The translations under genes and the position numbers were made by a program. Under the pieces are notes generated by a model. It saw nothing but the letters and a program-made list of their open reading frames with translations, had not been told where the DNA came from and searched no databases. Shown in pieces: positions 55,072 to 63,449 of a stretch of 64,000 nt of DNA. The DNA comes from Acidobacteriaceae bacterium dw_441 (lineage in GTDB: Bacteria > Acidobacteriota > Terriglobia > Terriglobales > Acidobacteriaceae). How positions within the stretch are numbered: position 1 is the stretch's first letter; the number at the start of each line of letters is the position of its first letter. Where the stretch lies: NCBI GenBank assembly GCA_018449715.1, contig JAAVVA010000005.1, positions 62,001-126,000 on the forward strand, read 5' to 3'.

Positions 55072-55710
55072 CTATGTTGTCGCCTGCAGCTCTTCGATGG
55101 TGAAGTTCTCATTGGTATAGATGCAGATATCGGCGGCGATCTTCATCGACTTCTCGGCAATCTCACGCGCTGTGAGCTCGGTGTTTTCGAGCATCGCCCG
55201 TCCGGCGGCCAGGGCATAGCTGCCTCCGCTGCCGATGGCGCAGATGCCTTCGTCCGGGTCGATCACGTCGCCGGTGCCTGAGAGCATCAGGGTCTGGCGC
55301 GAGTCGGCCACGATCAGCAGGGCTTCTAGCTGGCGAAGCATCTTGTCGGTGCGCCAGTCCTTGGCCAACTCCACGGCGGCGCGGCTCAGGTTTCCGGCGT
55401 ACTGTTCGAGCTTGGTCTCGAAGCGGGCGAAGAGCGAGAAGGCGTCGGCGGTCGAACCGGCGAACCCAGCCAGAACCTTGTCCTGGTAGAGGCGTCGGAT
55501 CTTCTTCGCGGAGTGCTTCATCACCGTGCTTCCCAGCGAGACCTGCCCGTCGGCAGCCATCACCACGGAGTCTCCCCGGCGGACACAGACCACTGTGGTC
55601 GAACGGATGCGGCGGCCCTCGCCCAGGTCGAGCGGGTGCGCAGCGGTGGAGAAAGTTGTCTTCGTAGAGGAAGTGGCTTGACGGGACGCAACGATTTGCT
55701 TTTTGCTCAC
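55072..55710 (-). CDS. hslV: ATP-dependent protease peptidase subunit HslV with N-terminal extension
   Basis: A 212-residue threonine peptidase of the proteasome-like HslUV complex. The mature part starts at Thr38 in [20 protein letters not shown], followed by [31 protein letters not shown] and [19 protein letters not shown]. In E. coli the Thr follows Met1 directly; here about 37 residues precede it, so a processing step is needed if the GTG at 55710 is right. No ATG or GTG lies nearer to the Thr in this frame. hslU is downstream after a two-gene insertion. Confidence 0.93.
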   Translation of the reverse strand: MSKKQIVASRQATSSTKTTFSTAAHPLDLGEGRRIRSTTVVCVRRGDSVVMAADGQVSLGSTVMKHSAKKIRRLYQDKVLAGFAGSTADAFSLFARFETKLEQYAGNLSRAAVELAKDWRTDKMLRQLEALLIVADSRQTLMLSGTGDVIDPDEGICAIGSGGSYALAAGRAMLENTELTAREIAEKSMKIAADICIYTNENFTIEELQATT

Positions 55711-55843
55711 ATCCCAGTATATCGCCAGCCCAGTTGGGCGGAGGGGTGTCCGGGAATGGGCTTCGCCGGTCCCTCGTCCGTAATCTCGAACAAATTCTTC
55801 ACGTTCGCGTCGCATGACTGGGCTATGCTTGGGCTAGATATCC

Positions 55844-56305
55844 GTGTTTTCGACCGTGCCAGATTATCTGTCGGTTCCCCTGCGCTCTCCGCGAAACGTC
55901 GCCGCGACGGTGACGGCGATAGTGGCTGTCAGCGGTCTGGTCTGGTATCTCTTCCATCGCCCCCGGCTTTCCCCCGAGGAGATCGAGCGAGCGCGGCGCG
56001 ACCTTCTGGCCTCGAACGGACGCATCACCGACGGCAGCATCATCGACGCTCCTTTCGTGGAAGAGAGCTACGAGGTTCCCCGGCTGATCGTCTACAACTA
56101 CCGCATCGCAGGGGTGACGTACGAGGCCGCGCAGGATGTCTCGGCTCTCGAAGAGCTGGTCCGTGACGTCCGCACCGATCTTCCGGTGCAGGTGCGTTAC
56201 GAGCCGCATAATCCCGCCAACAGCATCGTCGTTGCCGAGGGCTGGAGCGGCTTGCGGCTGGGCGCGGCGCATCCGTATCCCGACGCGCCGACACACTTCC
56301 TTTAG
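55844..56305 (+). CDS. Hypothetical protein with one membrane helix (DUF3592-like)
   Basis: A 153-residue protein starting with GTG. The N-terminal segment NVAATVTAIVAVSGLVWYLF is a membrane helix. The soluble part has ASNGRITDGSIIDAP, then VPRLIVYNYRIAGVTYEAAQDV and LPVQVRYEPHNPANSIV, the general pattern of DUF3592 proteins: a small beta domain after a helix. It is divergent from hslV and followed by a CDF transporter gene 36 bases on, with which it may be cotranscribed. Function unknown. Confidence 0.72.
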   Translation: MFSTVPDYLSVPLRSPRNVAATVTAIVAVSGLVWYLFHRPRLSPEEIERARRDLLASNGRITDGSIIDAPFVEESYEVPRLIVYNYRIAGVTYEAAQDVSALEELVRDVRTDLPVQVRYEPHNPANSIVVAEGWSGLRLGAAHPYPDAPTHFL

Positions 56306-56341
56306 CTAGATACAACCCCGGCAGAGGACTACACTTAAATC

Positions 56342-57292
56342 ATGCACATGGTCGCCACCCCGAACCGGCGGATGCAGCAGGTCCTGAAGGCTTCCATGCT
56401 TTTGACCCTGGCCTATGTGCTTGCGACCTTCTTCTATGGTCTGCGCGCTCACTCTCTGGCGTTGATCTCCGAGGCGGGCCATAATCTCAGCGATCTTCTG
56501 GCCATCATCCTGTCGTATGTCGCGGTCTACTTTCAGGGCCGTCCTGCGACCGACACCAAGACCTTCGGATACCAGCGGGCGGGCGTGCTGGCGGCCTTCG
56601 TCAATGCAGGCACGCTGGTCGTGCTGTCGGGTTGGATTGCGATTACGGCGATTCAGCGGCTCAGCTCGCCGGTGATCGTACAGCCCCGGTTGATGATGGA
56701 GGTCGCGGTTGCTGGTGTGCTGATGAACGGCACGGTCGCCGCGCTGCTGTGGCGCTTCTCGGGCGACGTCAACATTCGCAGCGTCTTCCTGCACATGCTG
56801 GGCGACACGCTTTCGACCGCCGCGGTCATCGTGGGCGGCGCGGCCATCCTGTTCACCGGCATGGAGTGGGTCGATCCCGTGCTCTCGCTGGTGATCGCCG
56901 CCATGATCCTGTGGAGCTCCATCGGCATTCTGCGCGAGACTCTGAACATTCTGCTTGAGGGCACACCGAGCGGCCTGAGCCTTCCGGCGGTCCGCGAGGC
57001 GCTGCAGTCGGTGAAGGGCGTTCTAGACGTGCACGACCTGCATGTCTGGAGCCTGGGGACGAAGTCGCAAGCCCTGGCCTGCCATGTCACGGTGGACGAG
57101 ATGCCCGCCTCCGAATGTACGAGCATCCTCAACGAGCTGAACTGCCGCCTGCGTGACCGCTTTCACATCAATCACACGACGATCCAGTTCGAGACGACCG
57201 GTTGCGAGACGACGCACGGATGCAGTGCGCCACCAGAGCTGGAAGAGGTGGGAGCGCACGCTCATCACCACCATCACGGCCACTCGCACTAA
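56342..57292 (+). CDS. Cation diffusion facilitator (zinc/cobalt exporter)
   Basis: A 316-residue CDF family exporter with six membrane helices. Metal-site residues are in SEAGHNLSD (helix 2) and HMLGDTLSTA (helix 5), both HxxxD. The cytoplasmic C-terminal domain is ferredoxin-like (GVLDVHDLHVWSL, LACHVTV). It ends in a His-rich tail (HAHHHHHGHSH), which probably senses or gathers metal. It resembles ZitB/CzcD. The ATG at 56342 or the next ATG two codons later may be used. No regulator is adjacent. Confidence 0.93.
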   Translation: MHMVATPNRRMQQVLKASMLLTLAYVLATFFYGLRAHSLALISEAGHNLSDLLAIILSYVAVYFQGRPATDTKTFGYQRAGVLAAFVNAGTLVVLSGWIAITAIQRLSSPVIVQPRLMMEVAVAGVLMNGTVAALLWRFSGDVNIRSVFLHMLGDTLSTAAVIVGGAAILFTGMEWVDPVLSLVIAAMILWSSIGILRETLNILLEGTPSGLSLPAVREALQSVKGVLDVHDLHVWSLGTKSQALACHVTVDEMPASECTSILNELNCRLRDRFHINHTTIQFETTGCETTHGCSAPPELEEVGAHAHHHHHGHSH

Positions 57293-57303
57293 GGCAGCGG
57301 TAT

Positions 57304-58446
57304 TTATCCTTTTTCTACTGCGCTCTCCACGGTGGCGATGGGTTTAACCGCTGGGCGAAGCACATATTTCCGCAGCCCCATGATCGGAAGCTCAACGACA
57401 TAGCGCGAGATAAGGGCGAGCGCGATGGAGACGCCAAGCACCACCCCGAGGCGGATGAAGTAACTGGCGAGATCGTCCGCCTTGAGAGGATAACGCCGGT
57501 CGTAAGCGTCCCTCACGAAGAGATGGAACATATAAAACGCGTAGCTGATCAGCCCAAAAAAGGCCAGAAATCCTGAGCGGAGCCACGCGAGCAGCGGATG
57601 GCCGGTATAAGCAATCGCAAGCCCGACGACGGAGCCGCAGAGGAACGCCAGGCCCGTAGCGTGGATGGCTCCAACGAAAGCGATGTGCGCTCTGTCTCGC
57701 GGGATCATCAGGAGAGCAACCGCGATCAGGGCCGCCCCTCCCGCCAACATGCTGAGCAGGAGAGGGCGTTTACTGTCCAGACCCCGGCCTATGCGCTGGC
57801 TGCGCTCCAGAAGGCAGGCGAGCAGAGCGCCCAGGGCGAGTCCATCGCAGTGCAGAAACGTGAAGTGGTAGTTGAAGTGCCCGTAGCAGGCGAACAGCAG
57901 CCGCATGGCGATGGCGAAGCCCACAATGCCCAGGGCCCAGTGACGCAGAGAGTCAAGAGAGCGGCGGCGCACAATCGTAGGCCAGAGAAGATAAAACTGT
58001 TCTTCGATAGCCAGCGTCCAGAATGGCCCGACCGAGGGGATATTGAAGGCCTGGGCAAAGTTCGCGATGAAAAGAAGGCACAGAAGAGCGAACCGGCCAT
58101 ACTCCGGGTTGGATAGAAAAAGCCCCGCAATGCAGAGCACGTACAGGGGAAGAATGCGGAGGGCGCGTTTCCAGTAAAAGTCCTGGTAGTAGCGCGGGCT
58201 TTCGCGGTCGCGAATCAGCAGGGAGGTGATCAGGAAGCCGGACAGGACGAAGAAGAGATCCACCCCGGAGTCCCCATAGACGAATACATGGAACAGGCCC
58301 TGCACAAGGCCGTTATGCCATTCGGAGAGGTTGATCCCGGTAAAGCAAAGATGATGGAAGAAGACCATGAGGGCCGCGATGCCGCGAATGCCATCAAGCT
58401 CCGGGAGATGCGCAAAATGGGCAGGCTTTTTGGACGATTGATTCAT
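57304..58446 (-). CDS. Acyltransferase family 3 membrane protein
   Basis: A 380-residue OafA-like acyltransferase with about ten helices. Key parts: HLPELDGIRGIAALMVFFHHLCF with the catalytic His, DLFFVLSGFLITSLLIRD and RALRILPLYVLCIAGL. The ATG at 58446 is preferred to the longer frame because the family starts shortly before LPELDGIRG. It has the same overall plan as the protein at 28367-29530, but the two sequences differ clearly. Substrate unknown. Confidence 0.88.
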   Translation of the reverse strand: MNQSSKKPAHFAHLPELDGIRGIAALMVFFHHLCFTGINLSEWHNGLVQGLFHVFVYGDSGVDLFFVLSGFLITSLLIRDRESPRYYQDFYWKRALRILPLYVLCIAGLFLSNPEYGRFALLCLLFIANFAQAFNIPSVGPFWTLAIEEQFYLLWPTIVRRRSLDSLRHWALGIVGFAIAMRLLFACYGHFNYHFTFLHCDGLALGALLACLLERSQRIGRGLDSKRPLLLSMLAGGAALIAVALLMIPRDRAHIAFVGAIHATGLAFLCGSVVGLAIAYTGHPLLAWLRSGFLAFFGLISYAFYMFHLFVRDAYDRRYPLKADDLASYFIRLGVVLGVSIALALISRYVVELPIMGLRKYVLRPAVKPIATVESAVEKG

Positions 58447-58614
58447 GACCCCATGCTGTGACCCCGACTGCATCCGAAAGTCCACCTTTTCCGTATTTGC
58501 AACGGATTCTGAAAACAGGTTTAAGGAAGTCGTACGGCTGTGTCTCACGCCCGGATGTTATGAGTAGTAGCATCTCCGGCTTATAAAACGAAGGTGGCTA
58601 GCCGGAGTCTGATA

Positions 58615-58648
58615 CAGCAAGACCGCGCCTATGAGCGCGGTCTTGCTG
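58615..58648 (-). terminator. 14-bp hairpin after transaldolase gene
   Basis: CAGCAAGACCGCGC (58615-58628) and GCGCGGTCTTGCTG (58635-58648) form a perfect stem with a six-base loop about 20 bases after the transaldolase stop. No T-run follows on the minus strand. Confidence 0.6.
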
Positions 58649-58668
58649 CGAAACGGAAAACAAAAGGC

Positions 58669-59661
58669 TTACTTGACGGCGGGCTCGCTGAGTTCGGCGA
58701 GACGCTTGGCTAGCGTCTTCTCCAGGTCTGCGAGAGCCTTCGAGAAGCCGTCGATGCCTTCCTGCAGCTTGTCGCTGGCCATGCGGTCGGCGGCGTGCAT
58801 CTTGTCGAAGGTCGCCTTGTCGATGGCGATCTTCTCGATCGGCAGGGCCTTGGCCTTCTCCTCGTCCAGCTTGCGCTCGAGGGTTCCCTCGGTGGCGTTC
58901 AGCTCGGCCAGCAGCTTGGGAGCGATGGTTAGCAGGTCGCATCCGGCCAGCTCGGTGATTTCGCCGGTGTTGCGGAAGCTCGCGCCCATCACCTGGGTCT
59001 TGTAGCCGAAGTGCTTGTAGTAGTTAAAGATGGTCGTGACCGACAGAACGCCCGGATCTTCCGCCGGGGTGTAGTCCTTGCCGGTGTCCTTCTTGTACCA
59101 GTCGAGAATGCGGCCAACGAACGGCGAGATCAGGGTGACCTTGGCCTCGGCGCAGGCGATCGCCTGGTGCAGACCGAAGAGCAGCGTCAGATTGCAGTGA
59201 ATGCCTTCCTTCTCAAGCTGCTCGGCGGCCTTGATGCCCTCCCACGTGGAGGCGATCTTGATCAGAATGCGCTCGCGCGAGATGCCCGCGTTTTCGTATT
59301 GCGCGATCACATCGTGCGCCTGTTCGATGGTCTTTTCGGTGTCGAAGGAGAGGCGGGCGTCGACCTCGGTCGAGACGCGTCCCGGAACGATCTCCAGAAT
59401 CTTCTTGCCGAAGGCGACGGCGAGGGTCTTGAAGGCCAGCGTCGCAACCTGCTCATCGGTGGCGCTGGCGCCTGCATCCTTGCGGGCCTGCTGCAGCACG
59501 TCGTCGACGATGGGCTGGTACTCGGGCATGCCTGCGGCTGCCTGGATCAGCGACGGATTGGTCGTCGAATCGGTCGGCTTGAACTGTTTAATCGAGTTGA
59601 TGTCGCCGGTATCGGCGACCACGGTCGTCATGCTACGAAGCTGTTCGAGAATTGTCGCCAT
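58669..59661 (-). CDS. tal: Transaldolase
   Basis: A 330-residue transaldolase B-type enzyme of the pentose phosphate pathway. Landmarks are [22 protein letters not shown], then [16 protein letters not shown], the Schiff-base lysine in [22 protein letters not shown], and [36 protein letters not shown]. The ATG at 59661 has AAGGAG upstream; an extra 54 residues in the open frame are rejected. It is downstream of the FAH gene on the same strand by about 100 bases. Confidence 0.97.
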   Translation of the reverse strand: MATILEQLRSMTTVVADTGDINSIKQFKPTDSTTNPSLIQAAAGMPEYQPIVDDVLQQARKDAGASATDEQVATLAFKTLAVAFGKKILEIVPGRVSTEVDARLSFDTEKTIEQAHDVIAQYENAGISRERILIKIASTWEGIKAAEQLEKEGIHCNLTLLFGLHQAIACAEAKVTLISPFVGRILDWYKKDTGKDYTPAEDPGVLSVTTIFNYYKHFGYKTQVMGASFRNTGEITELAGCDLLTIAPKLLAELNATEGTLERKLDEEKAKALPIEKIAIDKATFDKMHAADRMASDKLQEGIDGFSKALADLEKTLAKRLAELSEPAVK

Positions 59662-59764
59662 GGTGTGCTCCTTCGCTGCTTGGTTTGATTTTATCAAGCC
59701 CGTTTGCGTTGCGCAGTCCGCAATCGCCAGGGCCATGATTGTCAGGTAGTTGTAAAGACAGCGT

Positions 59765-60579
59765 TTACTCCGCTGTAACAGTGTTAGTGAGAACCCCCAG
59801 CCCGGTGATTTCAACCTCCACACGCGATCCGGAGGCCATTGGCCCCACTCCCGACGGTGTTCCCGTGGGGATCAGGTCGCCCGGCTCAAGTGTCATGAAC
59901 GACGTGATATAGCGCAGCAGGTGGTCGATGGGGAAGATCAGGTCGGCGGTCGATCCGCTCTGCCTGACCTCGCCGTCGAGGCGCGTCGTGACAACGACAG
60001 ACTCGCCACCCAGAGGATCGATCTCGCTGGAGACGATGGGGCCGACAGGGCAGAAGGTGTCCCAGCCCTTGCCGCGTGTCCACTGGCCGTCGGACTTCTG
60101 AATATCGCGGGCGGTGACGTCGTTCACGATGGTGTAGCCGCGAATGTAGGGCCGCACATCTTCGTCAGGACCGAGGTTGCGGCAACGCCTGCCGATCACG
60201 ATAGCCAGCTCGCCCTCGTAGTCCACGCGCTGCGAAAGCGCAGGCAGCACGATCTCTCCTCCCGGCGCGAGTAGAGCGGAAGTTGGCTTCAGAAACAGCA
60301 GCGGCTCCTTCGGTACCTCGTTGCCCAGCTCGGCGGCGTGCTCGCGATAGTTGCGGCCCACGCAGACGATCTTCGACGGTGTGACCGGGGGCAGCAGGTG
60401 AAGGCTTGCCAGCGGCGCGATACGAAAGCCGCCGCGGAGAACTCGATCGAATCCAGCCGCTCGACCATGTCTTCTTCGGGGGCGATCATGGGGCGGACGG
60501 CCCACAACTCGCCGTTCCTCTCTTCTACGAGCGCGTACCGGGCATTGCCCGAGGGTGGGAGATATTTGCAGTACCTCAT
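59765..60579 (-). pseudogene. Fumarylacetoacetate hydrolase-family protein, frameshifted
   Basis: Two overlapping frames make one FAH-family protein. The N-terminal part starts at the ATG at 60579 (AAGGAGGAG upstream) and reads MRYCKYLPPSGNARYALVEE...SIEFSAAAF, a DUF2437-like leader. The rest is in another frame: FRIAPLASLHLLPPVTPSKIVCVGRNY, then VDYEGELAIVIGRRC, GYTIVNDVTARDIQ, GKGWDTFCPVGPIV and [14 protein letters not shown] single missing base near 60424-60440 (GCGGCGGCTTTCG) explains the break. Either the gene is inactivated or this is a sequence error. It follows the FnIII lipoprotein gene by 23 bases. Confidence 0.8.
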
Positions 60580-60602
60580 GCTCCGTAGCCTCTCCTCCTT
60601 AT

Positions 60603-61799
60603 CTATTGTCTGGAGTCTCGTGCCTTCTCTGCTGTCTCTGTCGTCTCGCTCGATGGTGCGCTTTCGTTGCCCGCGCTGTCGACTGCCGTGACCCGATAGG
60701 TGTAGCTGTGTCCGGCTGCAACAGTCGCGTCCGAGAAGGCCGGGCCAAGTGCGGGCTTTGCCGTCACGCGCTCGAAGCTGCCTGCCGCTCCTTCGCGGCG
60801 ATAGACGTTGTAGCCGGACACGTCCGGCTCGACGTCGGGCTGCCACGAGAGGTCGATGGTTGCGGCCTCTCCTTGCGAGCCGGGAATCGCGGCCAACCCC
60901 GTGGGGGCTGCGGGCGGGAAGCTGTCCTTCATGGCGAGCGCCAGCGGGGCGGAGACAGCGCTACGCATCTCGTACCGCGTGCCGTTGATTGTGACCACGC
61001 GAATGCGCTGCGCGGTGTAGCTGTATTGCTGTCCGCGCAGGGCGCTGCGGTCGAGCGTGCCGCCGGGGTCTTTCCGGAGCATGTCTTCCTTGCCGGAGCG
61101 CAGGCGTATCTCTGCCGGCTGATCTTCGGGGAGCGACATGGCCGCTTTCTTCTGTGCGGGCTTTGCTGCGGAGACAAGCGTGCGATCCAGCTCGATCAGC
61201 GGGGCGGAGTCGTTCGGCTGCCACTCGATCATGGCCCCGTTGCGGGTCGCGGTGGCCTTCAGTCCTGCCACGGAAGCGGGAGCCTCGCCTGCGGGAACCA
61301 GTGCGGAGTTGGAGTATCCGGCGGAGTGCCCTTTCGGGTTCAGCAGTCGGACGCGATAGCCGACCAGCGCGGCGGCTCCTGCGGTGAGGGGGGCCGGGAG
61401 ACGGTCGTCGGCCTCGGTGGCACCGGGCTTTACCGTGAGATGAAGCACCGTGTCACATCCCGCGACGGTCTGGGGAGGAGGTGCCGGTTTTGCCGCCTTC
61501 GGCTGGGGGCTGGCCTCGCGGCAGACTTCAGCCGTGATCGGAGTCAACGCGTTGAGCTTATCGGTGGAGTGCGAAGAGGTCGTCCAATGCAGATGAACCT
61601 CGTCGCCCACACGCTCAGCCGCAAGGTCGGCGACCACCTCGGGAAGATGCAGCGACGGAGGCCTCGGAGGTCCGGGGCTGGCGCACGAGGCCAGCAGAGG
61701 CGCAAGCAGAGACACGGCGGCAGCGGCAAAATGGCGCTGACGGAGGGCAAAGTCGCGCTGGAGCAGGCCTGAAGGCATGGGGTGAGGCAAAAGGCGCAT
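60603..61799 (-). CDS. Lipoprotein with fibronectin type III domain
   Basis: A protein of about 398 residues. A signal sequence with lipobox LLASC at about residue 40 makes it a lipoprotein. Ala/Pro-rich linkers and at least one C-terminal FnIII domain (PPAAPTGLAAIPGSQGEA...IDLSWQPDVEPDVSGYNVYR, quoted in part: DLSWQPDVEPDVSGYNVYR) follow, ending YRVTAVDSAGNESAPSS. Other parts look like FnIII repeats of lower similarity (VADLAAERVGDEVHLHW). Starts at 61799 or 61778 are both possible, because the signal peptide tolerates either. It lies outside the inner membrane. Function may be adhesion or polysaccharide binding. Confidence 0.82.
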   Translation of the reverse strand: MRLLPHPMPSGLLQRDFALRQRHFAAAAVSLLAPLLASCASPGPPRPPSLHLPEVVADLAAERVGDEVHLHWTTSSHSTDKLNALTPITAEVCREASPQPKAAKPAPPPQTVAGCDTVLHLTVKPGATEADDRLPAPLTAGAAALVGYRVRLLNPKGHSAGYSNSALVPAGEAPASVAGLKATATRNGAMIEWQPNDSAPLIELDRTLVSAAKPAQKKAAMSLPEDQPAEIRLRSGKEDMLRKDPGGTLDRSALRGQQYSYTAQRIRVVTINGTRYEMRSAVSAPLALAMKDSFPPAAPTGLAAIPGSQGEAATIDLSWQPDVEPDVSGYNVYRREGAAGSFERVTAKPALGPAFSDATVAAGHSYTYRVTAVDSAGNESAPSSETTETAEKARDSRQ

Positions 61800-61934
61800 C
61801 GGTTTCCAGCCTAGCACTCTGCGAGGAGGGCGTCCTTCTTATTGCCAGAGCTGAAGTATAACCATGTATGCACCTGAAATAGTTGGATTCCTTTAGGGGT
61901 AATTGGTCGAGTTTTAGGGAAGGCTTTGATTCGC

Positions 61935-62858
61935 ATGAAGAGCTACTATCGCGTCATGCTTGGAAGTAGAAGTATTTATGCACAACAGTGTCTGGCAGAA
62001 GGTTTTATTGGTGCTGATTTTGACATCAAGCAAGACCTGACAGACAAACTCCCGGAAGGGTGGCGAATATTCAATCAAGAGTTTGTTTCAATCTATCTTG
62101 CAAGTCATCCCGATAAGACCAAGATTGGTGCCGGTTTGGCATGTGGTGCGCTGTGGACAGTTGCCAAGGGAATTCAAATAGGCGATATCGTACTCTGCCC
62201 CGACGGCTCCGGTCAGTACCTTGTTGGCGAAGTCAATGGTGATTACTTCTACGCGCCGGGAGATGTACTACCACATCGTCGTCCGGTTCAGTGGTTGAAC
62301 GTAAGTATTAGTCGTGCAGCTCTGAGCGAACCACTGAAAAACTCTGCGGGCTCAATCGGGACCGTGAGCTCGATTTCTCGCTACTCAGAAGAGATTGAGA
62401 AGTTAATCGGAAATGTTTCTGCCCCAAAGCTTATATCGACCGACGCAACGGTTGAGGATGCTTCGGCTTTTGCACTTGAGGCACACCTTGAAGAGTTCTT
62501 AGTCGAGAATTGGGCGCAGACCGAATTGGGTAAGGAATACGACATCTACGAGGAAAATGGGGAAAAGGCACAACAATATCCGACCGATACTGGCCCCCTC
62601 GATATTCTGGCTATTAGCAAGGATAAGAAGCAACTCATGGTGGTTGAGTTGAAAAAGGGGCGAGCCAGTGACGCAGTGGTAGGACAGACTTTACGGTATA
62701 TGAGTTTCGTACAAGAAATGCTTGCAGAAAAGGATCAATCGGTCAGCGGGATTATTATCGCGCTCGAAGATGACCAGAAGATCCGCCGGGCCTTGTCGAT
62801 GGTGCCGAGTATTCAGTTCTATCGCTATCAGATCAGTTTTAAATTAGTAAAAAGCTAA
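61935..62858 (+). CDS. NucS/DUF91-like endonuclease with N-terminal recognition domain
   Basis: A 307-residue protein. The C-terminal half carries a PD-(D/E)xK-type nuclease core: GPLDILAISKDKKQLMVVEL then KKGRASDAVVGQTLRYM, with Asp, Glu and Lys in place. This is like NucS/DUF91 and some restriction systems. The N-terminal half (GIQIGDIVLCPDGSGQYLVGEV, GDYFYAP, HRRPVQWLN) resembles a PUA/EVE-like or McrB-type recognition module. The gene is visibly AT-richer (25 of 60 bases G+C at 62041-62100), pointing to acquisition. The ATG at 61935 has GGAAGG upstream. No methyltransferase is adjacent, so it could be a stand-alone defence or repair nuclease. Confidence 0.8.
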   Translation: MKSYYRVMLGSRSIYAQQCLAEGFIGADFDIKQDLTDKLPEGWRIFNQEFVSIYLASHPDKTKIGAGLACGALWTVAKGIQIGDIVLCPDGSGQYLVGEVNGDYFYAPGDVLPHRRPVQWLNVSISRAALSEPLKNSAGSIGTVSSISRYSEEIEKLIGNVSAPKLISTDATVEDASAFALEAHLEEFLVENWAQTELGKEYDIYEENGEKAQQYPTDTGPLDILAISKDKKQLMVVELKKGRASDAVVGQTLRYMSFVQEMLAEKDQSVSGIIIALEDDQKIRRALSMVPSIQFYRYQISFKLVKS

Positions 62859-62909
62859 GCTCTTATGCGAGAGTGACCTGCGGAATTTGTCGGCGGAAAG
62901 AGGGCGTGG

Positions 62910-63386
62910 ATGAACGGTTCGGTGCTCCTGTGGTGTCTGCTGATCGGATGTGTCGCCGGGCTGCGCTCCATGATGGCCCCCGCCATTGTTTGCGTCGCTG
63001 CGGCCTACCTGCACTGGGTCCACCTTGAAGGAACACCGTTTGCGTTTCTCGGTTCGTCGGCGGCGCTTACGATCTTTACGCTGGCTGCTATCGGCGAGCT
63101 GATCTACGACAAGCTGCCCATCGCGCAGTCGCGGACGGAGCCTCTCGGTCTGATCACTCGCGCCATTACCGGAGGATTGTGCGGGGCGGCTTTGGCAGCG
63201 GGCGCGCATCTGAACTCCGCTGTGGGAGCGTTGCTGGGTGCCATCGGCGGAATCGCCGGGGCCTTCGCCGGATACAACATTCGCCACGGCCTCGTCACCC
63301 ATCTCCGTCTGCCGGACTTCTTCGTGGCGATCGTCGAGGACCTGCTGGCTATCTCGGGCGGCCTGTTCCTCGCGTCAAGAATGTAG
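62910..63386 (+). CDS. DUF4126-type membrane protein
   Basis: A 158-residue membrane protein with about four helices. CVAGLRSMMAPAIV at the N terminus, the LGSSAALTIFTLAAIGELIYDKLP helix pair and GAIGGIAGAFAGYNIRHGLV fit the DUF4126 family, whose function is unknown. It follows the nuclease gene by 51 bases and precedes ruvB by about 60 bases, all on the plus strand. The base composition is normal again. Confidence 0.8.
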   Translation: MNGSVLLWCLLIGCVAGLRSMMAPAIVCVAAAYLHWVHLEGTPFAFLGSSAALTIFTLAAIGELIYDKLPIAQSRTEPLGLITRAITGGLCGAALAAGAHLNSAVGALLGAIGGIAGAFAGYNIRHGLVTHLRLPDFFVAIVEDLLAISGGLFLASRM

Positions 63387-63449
63387 CGTGGTTCGCCTCG
63401 TGGCTCAGCCCGGTTGCTTCGGTTACGGCTTCGCCTTACTATCGCCTCA

